Assembly (NCBI GenBank): GCA_023392795.1
Contig: JAEWNJ010000024.1
Location: forward strand, 1 to 26,464
Reading direction: 5' to 3'
Source: Candidatus Cloacimonadota bacterium
GTDB lineage: Bacteria > Cloacimonadota > Cloacimonadia > Cloacimonadales > Cloacimonadaceae
DNA length: 26,464 bases
Numbering within the stretch: the stretch's first letter is position 1; each line of letters begins with the position of its first letter. The notes beneath the pieces are model-generated. The model was not told the origin of the DNA and did no database searches. It saw only the letters and a list, made by a program, of their open reading frames with translations. This document shows positions 9,501 to 14,109 of this stretch, in pieces. Made by a program: the position numbers and the translations under genes.

Positions 9501-10813
9501 ACGATCTCTTCCGCTGGTAAATTGTGCTCTGTGCAGATATGCAGGCACTGCCGATAATAATCCACCGCCTTGTCTTTTTGACTGAGGTCGCTGTGGCATT
9601 TGGCAATCTGCGCAGTGTACTTCAGCAGATCATTGGGACTTTTGCTGATTCCCAGGATGTATTCATAGATCGCCAGAGAACTGCTGGCATCGCTCATACT
9701 CTCAAACAGATTTAGCAAGGGCTCATATACATCAGGATGAATGCTGCTGTTGAGGATACTCAGACGAAGCTGCACTTGAGGCTGGAGCTGTTTCTTCTTC
9801 AAATATGCCCCGAGTTTGGTGTACGCGCCCAGAGCATGATCGTCCTCACGTCTTTCCAGCCAGTTTTTGAAGGCCACCTTTTTCTGGATCACCCATTCGC
9901 CTTCCACTTGTGCGATTAAGCCCTCGCTGTCCAGCACGTTCATATCGGCCTTGATACTCTTTCGTCCCAGAGCTTCTGCAATGATTTCCATACTCAAACC
10001 GTCCAGGATATACATTGCTGTGAGCAGTTCCATTTGGGTCTTGCTCAGTTCATCCAGACTGTGGAAATAGATCTCGTGAGGATCATAAGTCTTTTCCAGA
10101 TATGGACTGAGATCAAAACCGCCCTTGGGCTTGCCCTCCTTCATCTCACTGAAGATCTTCTCTAGGATCATCAGATTTCCGCCCGTAATCTTGTGCAAAA
10201 TCTCACCTTCGGTGATGTAACTCAAATTGGCGGAGGGGAACATCTGCCCTAAAAGCTTTTGCAGATCCTCCACACCCAGACTGGGCAGATTGATCACGGA
10301 GGAGAAGGGAAAGAGATGCACCTGCGAAAGCGCAACGATCTGCACCCCGCTATCGGAAGCATATTGCACCAGATACTGCAAAAAGTCTCGACAATAAAGA
10401 TCCAATACATCGCAATCGTCAATGATCAAAACCATGGGACGCAGCAAGTCACGCTGCAGCAATTGCTCGGTCAGATAGTAAAAGAAATCATACTTGCGCC
10501 CAGTACGGTACTTCTGGAGATATAGCTCATAAAGCTCGCTCTGCTGCGGTGTATCCAAAGCAGTGAGGATGCCGATGATCTCGGGAAAGTGATTGAAGTA
10601 CATGGGATGGGGTGAAAAGTAACGCACGTCGCCATAAGATGTCTCCAGCGCGGCAATGATGGGGGCTATCAGGTAAGACTTTCCGGAACCGGACTTTCCG
10701 CAGATCTCCACCAAATGACTGCGCTTCTGATCCTTTAACACATCTGACAAACGAGATATGTCAAAGCGTTCAGATACGAATTCATGCATCTTCTGATACA
10801 GTTTCTCAGGCAT
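6533..10813 (-). CDS. STAND-type NTPase/TPR/GAF/sigma-54 activator fusion regulator
   Basis: This 1426-residue transcription regulator carries two separate ATPase modules. The N-terminal STAND/AAA-like NTPase has Walker A GKSGSGKS (39-46) and Walker B VLIIDDCD (about 128-135). It is followed by about 500 residues of tetratricopeptide repeats (roughly 375-905, e.g. AAIYNNLGVLYMFQGAWDSS), a GAF domain (about 940-1075), and a complete sigma-54 activator AAA domain. The latter has Walker A EGDSGTGKE (about 1134-1142), ELFGHVKGSFTGA with GSFTGA in place of the usual GAFTGA (about 1184-1189), and Walker B GGTFFLDE (about 1205). A Fis-type helix-turn-helix (NQTQAARELGLSRQGLIKKL) ends the protein. 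There is no receiver domain. AGGAGAGGAG lies just before the ATG. It heads a four-gene operon. The effector and target promoters cannot be read from the sequence. Confidence 0.92.
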   Translation of the reverse strand: MPEKLYQKMHEFVSERFDISRLSDVLKDQKRSHLVEICGKSGSGKSYLIAPIIAALETSYGDVRYFSPHPMYFNHFPEIIGILTALDTPQQSELYELYLQKYRTGRKYDFFYYLTEQLLQRDLLRPMVLIIDDCDVLDLYCRDFLQYLVQYASDSGVQIVALSQVHLFPFSSVINLPSLGVEDLQKLLGQMFPSANLSYITEGEILHKITGGNLMILEKIFSEMKEGKPKGGFDLSPYLEKTYDPHEIYFHSLDELSKTQMELLTAMYILDGLSMEIIAEALGRKSIKADMNVLDSEGLIAQVEGEWVIQKKVAFKNWLERREDDHALGAYTKLGAYLKKKQLQPQVQLRLSILNSSIHPDVYEPLLNLFESMSDASSSLAIYEYILGISKSPNDLLKYTAQIAKCHSDLSQKDKAVDYYRQCLHICTEHNLPAEEIVFQLSSNLYAVNSSSFALEIIKKYSPATIDAYWKARILLLKADILAESENFNEAFDTLDMTLQSMSAVEDQHQRYLVQAEAKKIRGKIHYYINEWDQAEEAFKESETMYGLANDHTGLAAIYNNLGVLYMFQGAWDSSETYFLKSLGLEKDYYNLNGISVCFNNLGGLMDDKGDPSRSLYYLEEALKIQKLLSEPYNITNIYNNIGVTMMDHGEYARAEDALKKSLETAIEFSFFRNTIASLNNLGALAFKKGDWKGSIAYYEQAIKRSEENAFGEGLLRSYNNLGEVYEKSGELNLAYDLYFKGLELLPTVSDDYIKAELHGNLGSVLTKLHKFKEAYRYLMESFDFFKALGARDKIIEGCQNQAYYFILTRNAESADYFINEAHKMATEQQNDFGIGWTYYLRALLERKNLDSAKNYLDEAIKLFVASGNHYELSLANYELAGVLLEMKEWEQALQILKNNKKIIQQYGSIKLLEQNDILMQRISREFSSQMQEVKFEENLLNQFYEITQKLNTITDLDLIMEQSLGSLIEISEADGGILCLHNNGPLPDAWEYKLFKNFSIEDADYDTIMNLCAKVHKDNALENYKQPHFAPQYNNILLLPLSIRKNALGVVVLFCKSGSHYFSERIINLLSALSNQIIVIIENIRSANLEKTHATIREQLHEGNLYANIIGKSPEMLKIFEIIEKVKDTPTTVLLEGDSGTGKELIARALHYSSNRANKAFVAQYCGALPETLLESELFGHVKGSFTGAAYDKKGLFEIADGGTFFLDEISDISQSTQAKLLRFLQEGEVKRVGSTKTEKVNVRVVCATNVPLLDKVNKGDFRLDLYYRLNVIRIQVPPLRNRPGDVPLLAIHFLDKYNKRMGKDVLGFSSEAMKTLENYEFPGNVRQLENEIERAVTLVEDNTFISPADFSEEVHRHIEHSRTIDLLSTKKSLKEAVEELERKMITGCMERYAWNQTQAARELGLSRQGLIKKLQRYNLYRDEE

Positions 10814-10836
10814 GGGCTCCTCTCCTGAAGCTTTAG

Positions 10837-10855
10837 TTTACAGTTCAACTGTAAA
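10837..10855. promoter_or_regulatory. Perfect 19-bp palindrome, candidate operator
   Basis: TTTACAGTT-C-AACTGTAAA is a perfect inverted repeat with one central base. It lies 24 bases before the regulator's start codon and covers its putative -10 box, the usual place for a repressor. Autoregulation by the Fis-type domain of the same gene, or control by an unlinked repressor, are both possible. Confidence 0.5.
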
Positions 10856-10876
10856 AAGAATTGACATGCTGTCAAG
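10848..10876 (-). promoter_or_regulatory. Putative sigma-70-type promoter of the large regulator
   Basis: On the minus strand the -35 box is TTGACA (10875-10870), preceded by C and followed by G. A 16-base spacer leads to a -10 candidate TACAGT (10853-10848). Transcription would start about 25-30 bases before the ATG at 10813. The -10 box lies inside the palindrome at 10837-10855. The -35 region is itself a short dyad, TTGACA-TGC-TGTCAA (10861-10875). Confidence 0.55.
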
Positions 10877-10926
10877 TAAAAACTCGGCTCGGGGATTTGT
10901 GGAGGGTACAATTATGCGTTCTTACT

Positions 10927-10970
10927 ATAAAGTGACACCTGAAATGTCAAATCCTGGCAGCCATTTGACA
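10927..10970. repeat. Left member of an inverted repeat pair bracketing the RloAB island
   Basis: Positions 10927-10949 match the reverse complement of 13933-13955 at 21 of 23 bases. The shared parts are ATAAAGTGACACC and AAATGTCA, separated by two differing bases. The similarity continues inward after a gap, with CAGCCAT (10958-10964) and another TGACA (10966-10970). The unit also contains internal dyads, TGACA-N7-TGTCA and TGTCAAA-N12-TTTGACA. Confidence 0.6.
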
Positions 10971-11397
10971 AAACAGCAGGAGTGATTCAAATCCCTGGTA
11001 ATCCCCCAAAAAAGCAAGACATGATGTGAACAACCACAAGACTTTCAAACATATTGATGCCGATAACAGCCCAAGATTTGTTTTCCCGAACCATGATTCA
11101 GACTTATCCATACGATGCCAGCAGCAATCTGTTGTGAATTGTGGGCTGTGGATGCCAGAAACTGATAATGATGCTAAAAAGACGCCAATAACAGCTAAGT
11201 GACAAAATTGATTCAACTCCTTTTTTTCTAGCTTCTGGCTTAAGAGATCGATAGAACCTATCCCCTTGTGGGCGACATATGATACCGGGAATTGAATGCG
11301 GTGGATCTGCCAGCGAAAGATTTTCCTTCATCCCTTTACTCTTTGGTTGATCATTGGTAGCGTCTACCTATCTTCAGGCTCACGCGTATGTAGTTAG
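10971..11397. other. Non-coding or decayed stretch between the left repeat and the hairpin
   Basis: No convincing gene was seen. The short open frames here have poor composition and no recognisable motif. A loosely conserved direct repeat is present: GATGCCGATAACAGCC at 11056 and GACGCCAATAACAGC at 11181. The stretch may be a decayed gene, a spacer of the inserted island or untranslated DNA. Confidence 0.4.
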
Positions 11398-11443
11398 CCG
11401 GTCGAACACCGGTCATGCAAGCCTATGACCGGTGTTCGACCGG
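11398..11443. repeat. Large nested hairpin with perfect 19-bp arms and 8-base loop
   Basis: The left arm CCGGTCGAACACCGGTCAT (11398-11416) is exactly complementary to 11425-11443, with GCAAGCCT as the loop. Each arm is itself a smaller dyad (CCGGT-CGAAC-ACCGG), so ACCGGT-type units recur four times. No T-run follows on either strand, which argues against a rho-independent terminator. It could be a REP-like element, a recombination or attachment site, or a structured RNA. Confidence 0.6.
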
Positions 11444-11743
11444 AGATTGAGGGGCGTATCAACTACAAGAAGGCAAGAAGACGCCATCCCCCGGAGAATG
11501 TGGATGCGTTTGACCTGTTACATCGATGTATAAAAAGCCCTGGAGTAGTCACTAAGTGCAGCTTAACGGTAGGCATGATGATATGGAAGCAGTTACAGCT
11601 CCCATGGAGATGGAAGTACGAGCGCTCGCAGTCAAGCGCCCCAGAGATGGCACCATTCATCAGTTATCCGCACAAAAGCCCACTTATTTGGGGGAATGCC
11701 AAGATCACATCAGGTAATTCAGATAAAGAGACTGACAAAAAAA
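11444..11743. other. Stretch without a supported gene upstream of the RloAB promoter
   Basis: A 107-codon frame begins inside the right arm of the hairpin (11425-11748) but has no ribosome binding site and no recognisable domain, so it is not called. CACTAAGTGCA at 11550-11560 is an exact copy of part of the operator-like array at 11773-11805. Confidence 0.4.
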
Positions 11744-11773
11744 CTTGACCAGAAATCGGGCTAACATATTAAT
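11744..11773 (+). promoter_or_regulatory. Putative promoter of the RloAB operon
   Basis: The -35 candidate is TTGACC (11745-11750). TATTAA (11767-11772) follows after a 16-base spacer. The segment from CTTGAC to ATCGGGCTA (11744-11763) matches the groEL upstream region at 16206-16224 almost base for base, with one inserted base. Confidence 0.5.
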
Positions 11774-11805
11774 GCACTTAATGTGAAATTATCGCACTAA
11801 GTGCA
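11773..11805. promoter_or_regulatory. Operator-like inverted repeat before rloA
   Basis: TGCACTTAATGTG (11773-11785) and CGCACTAAGTGCA (11793-11805) form an imperfect inverted repeat (11 of 13 paired) around a 7-base centre. The right arm contains its own dyad GCACT-A-AGTGC. The site lies at the expected transcription start of the rloA operon, as a repressor site would. The regulator is unknown. Confidence 0.5.
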
Positions 11806-11820
11806 CAAAGGAGATGCCAG

Positions 11821-13131
11821 ATGATTATCAGATTCTCTGTTGCCAATTGCCTATCCTTCAATGATAAAACATCTTTGGATTTGTTTGCATCGAAAGTTGG
11901 GAATCTAAAGGAGCAGCTTTGGATATCGAAAAGCAGATACATTCCCAATATTCTGAAGTCAGCTTTTATCTTCGGTCCTAACGCTGCAGGAAAATCAAAT
12001 CTGATCAAAGCAATCCATTATGCCAAATCAATTGTACTGCAAGAGCCCAATCCACTTATAGGTAGAACGACATATTTTAAGCTCTGTCCCGAATGTCCTA
12101 AGAAACCGAGTCTTTTTGAGTTTGAGATGTTGATTAATCGAAACATCTACCGATTTGGTTTTGAGATAAAAGCTAATACCATTACTCGAGAGTGGCTTTT
12201 GCAAAACAACTCAACCGGGGAACATGATATCTATGAGAGGACATACGATCAAGCAACAAAGAATCAGATTAGATACGGCGAGAAATACAAGAAATATGGG
12301 GATGATGAATATCTGAGTTTTATCCTAAAGGGAACACCTGAAAACAAGCTTTATTTAACTGAGTTGATTGACAGGAATGTAGATATATTCCGGAATGTGT
12401 ACGAATGGTTTAAGAAGATATTAGTCATATATCCAGATACCGAGCTTCAATCGTATAATGTACTACTTAATAATGAGTATCTGCTAGATGAATACAGACG
12501 GTTAATGAGCATATGCGATGTTGGCATCGACGATATTAGTGTGGAGAGGATTGATGCTGATAAGGTTCTTGATAAAGTACCCGCTGAACTTAGGGATAAA
12601 TTGAACTTGGATATGTTAAAAAACCTAACCATAAAGCAAGATGATAGATACTCCATTAGTCTTCAAGAAGGTAGCCGAGAAGCTTATAAAATACAGATTT
12701 CACATAAGATGCCCTCTACCGGAGAGTTAGTCGGTTTTAAGATTTCTGAAGAATCAGACGGGACCAATCGCCTGTTTGATTTGATCCCAATTTTATCGTT
12801 AGTTCTTCAAGATGCAATTGTGCTTGTTGATGAACTCGATCGAAGCCTGCACTCTAATGTTTCCAAGTTGTTTATAAAAACCTTGTTTAGGGCGAATAGA
12901 GATCATCAATCACAAATGATCGTTACAACCCATGATGCAACACTCTTGGATGTTGATTTAATTAGAAGAGATTCAATCTGGTTCGTCAGAAAGAACTATA
13001 AGAAAGCTTCGGAAATCTACTCATTATACGATTATGTTAAAGTTCGAAATGATAAACTACTACAAAAAGCCTATTTGGCTGGCTTGTATGGAGCAGTACC
13101 CGTTATCAGAAGTCAGGAGGGAGATGAATGA
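11821..13131 (+). CDS. RloA/AbiLi-like AAA15-family ATPase (anti-phage)
   Basis: This 436-residue ABC/SMC-class ATPase has the organisation of AAA15/RloA proteins. It begins with the N-terminal strand IIRFSVANCLSF, followed by Walker A GPNAAGKS (52-59). Near the C-terminus are the signature-like ESDGTNRL (311-318), Walker B IVLVDELD (D337, E338) and the switch histidine in IVTTHD (H371). It ends with KAYLAGLYGAVP, a segment common in this family. RloA/AbiLi ATPases act with the RloB/AbiLii partner in abortive-infection defence and probably sense the phage and gate the partner's activity. AAAGGAG (11807-11813) precedes the ATG by 7 bases. The stop overlaps the next start by 4 bases (ATGA). The gene looks more AT-rich than its neighbours, with more ATA, TTA and AGA codons, which fits horizontal acquisition. 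Confidence 0.88.
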   Translation: MIIRFSVANCLSFNDKTSLDLFASKVGNLKEQLWISKSRYIPNILKSAFIFGPNAAGKSNLIKAIHYAKSIVLQEPNPLIGRTTYFKLCPECPKKPSLFEFEMLINRNIYRFGFEIKANTITREWLLQNNSTGEHDIYERTYDQATKNQIRYGEKYKKYGDDEYLSFILKGTPENKLYLTELIDRNVDIFRNVYEWFKKILVIYPDTELQSYNVLLNNEYLLDEYRRLMSICDVGIDDISVERIDADKVLDKVPAELRDKLNLDMLKNLTIKQDDRYSISLQEGSREAYKIQISHKMPSTGELVGFKISEESDGTNRLFDLIPILSLVLQDAIVLVDELDRSLHSNVSKLFIKTLFRANRDHQSQMIVTTHDATLLDVDLIRRDSIWFVRKNYKKASEIYSLYDYVKVRNDKLLQKAYLAGLYGAVPVIRSQEGDE

Positions 13132-13733
13132 AGTACTCAAGAAAGGCTGGCAATCTTATTCCTAGAAAGGTCTTCATATTTACTGAAGGTAGCGTAACTG
13201 AACAGAGATACTTCCAGGAATTTATTGCATTCTACAATATCCCTCAAGCGAGAGTTAGAGTTATAGATAGGGAATCAACCCATTCAAGCCCAGATTCAGT
13301 TATTGGTTATGTGATAGATTTCCAGAAAACAATCAGAAAAAACGAATCAGATATATCAGCACACTATGTATACTGGCTGGTTATTGATACCGACCGTTGG
13401 GGTGCCAATCTTGCGAAGACTGTAGATGATGCTTATCAAAGAAATTTCGATGTCGCCATATCAAATCCTTGCTTTGAGATTTGGCTCTTGCTGCATTATC
13501 TAGATGCAGATTCTGTTAAAGATAATGAATCTGTATTATGTTCCAAGAGTGCTATCAATCAGGCTATCCATGCGAACTGTGTTTCTGGTTCCAATGAGAT
13601 AGACTACTTTGCGAAAACCGATATTGCCATTAATAACTCTCGGTTACTCGATGTGAATCCAAAACATAGGCTTCTCCCACAGATAGGCACAAGAATATAC
13701 AACCTTGCAAGCTTGCTTTTGGAATATGCATGA
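13128..13733 (+). CDS. RloB/AbiLii-like protein, presumed TOPRIM-type effector
   Basis: This 201-residue protein is recognisable as RloB by FIFTEGSVTEQRYF near the N-terminus (E20, E25), the acidic pair in WLVIDTDRWG (D87, D89) and the family hallmark SNPCFEIWLLLHY (112-124). The Glu followed by Asp-x-Asp is what a TOPRIM metal-binding site would look like, so a nuclease-type effector is likely. This is inferred from the family and is not proven by the sequence. The ATG lies in an ATGA overlap with the rloA stop, so the two proteins are translationally coupled, as expected for a two-component defence module. Length is close to the family norm and the gene appears intact. Like rloA it looks AT-rich. 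No clear terminator follows. Confidence 0.88.
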   Translation: MKYSRKAGNLIPRKVFIFTEGSVTEQRYFQEFIAFYNIPQARVRVIDRESTHSSPDSVIGYVIDFQKTIRKNESDISAHYVYWLVIDTDRWGANLAKTVDDAYQRNFDVAISNPCFEIWLLLHYLDADSVKDNESVLCSKSAINQAIHANCVSGSNEIDYFAKTDIAINNSRLLDVNPKHRLLPQIGTRIYNLASLLLEYA

Positions 13734-13912
13734 TCTATGATATGCGCTGTATCATGAGCAACATAAGACTCTTTTCAGAGTTCTGATATTGTTCCACATT
13801 TCTAGTTACCCGCTCACACTGCGAGTTTTTCCAACTGCTCTATTCCTTGAGAATCAGGCATATCCGAAAGCAGTACTAAGCATATCTGTACCAGATAGAG
13901 TCATATTCCTAA

Positions 13913-13955
13913 GTGTCACAGTGATGGCTGTATGACATTTGGGGTGTCACTTTAT
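13913..13955. repeat. Right member of the inverted repeat pair bracketing the RloAB island
   Basis: Positions 13933-13955 are the reverse complement of 10927-10949 apart from two bases. The inner part repeats CAGCCAT (on the minus strand, 13924-13930) and a second GTGTCAC. The two GTGTCAC copies (13913-13919 and 13944-13950) start 31 bases apart, about three helical turns, so this could be a protein-binding array. It lies in the 376-base gap between rloB and htpG. Confidence 0.6.
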
Positions 13956-14006
13956 TGTGATACTACTTGCATTTTCACTTGATAACCCATACATGCAGCA
14001 GCGTAT

Positions 14007-14033
14007 TTAGCACTCAGTTGATGTGACTGCTAA
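14007..14033. promoter_or_regulatory. CIRCE (HrcA operator) upstream of htpG
   Basis: TTAGCACTC, a 9-base spacer (AGTTGATGT), then GACTGCTAA. This matches the CIRCE consensus TTAGCACTC-N9-GAGTGCTAA with one change in the right arm. The groEL copy has the identical change. HrcA would bind here and repress htpG at normal temperature. Confidence 0.85.
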
Positions 14034-14041
14034 AAAATCCT

Positions 14042-14070
14042 CTTGACAGATTCGCCGCTGCGTTTAATAT
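14042..14070 (+). promoter_or_regulatory. Putative htpG promoter
   Basis: TTGACA (14043-14048), a 16-base spacer and TAATAT (14065-14070) form a near-consensus promoter 40 bases before the ATG. CIRCE would then lie just upstream of the -35 box, which is unusual. An alternative promoter, TTGATA (13979-13984) with TATTTA (14004-14009) and a long 19-base spacer, would place CIRCE at the transcription start. Confidence 0.55.
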
Positions 14071-14109
14071 ATCTCATGAATAAGATAATACACTCAAGGA
14101 GTTACTTGT

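Noticed and set aside
10955..10970. TGGCAGCCATTTGACA as a sigma-54 (-24/-12) promoter
   Set aside because: It has GG but lacks GC at the required 10-base spacing, and the TTTGACA belongs to the repeat unit.
11056..11199. Degenerate direct repeat GATGCCGATAACAGCC / GACGCCAATAACAGC
   Set aside because: Only about 16 of 19-20 bases match and there are just two copies 125 bases apart. It is too weak for a CRISPR or iteron call.
10947..11331. Two overlapping minus-strand frames (89 and 75 codons) in the island
   Set aside because: They overlap the repeat and each other, lack convincing starts, and show no family motif. They may be remnants of a decayed gene but nothing supports a call.
11425..11748. 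107-codon open frame after the hairpin
   Set aside because: It starts inside the hairpin arm, has no ribosome binding site, and its translation shows no recognisable domain. A tBLASTn match to a conserved family would revive it.
13768..13781. Small stem-loop ACTCT-TTTC-AGAGT after rloB as a terminator
   Set aside because: The 5-bp stem has no following T-run, so it does not support a rho-independent terminator.
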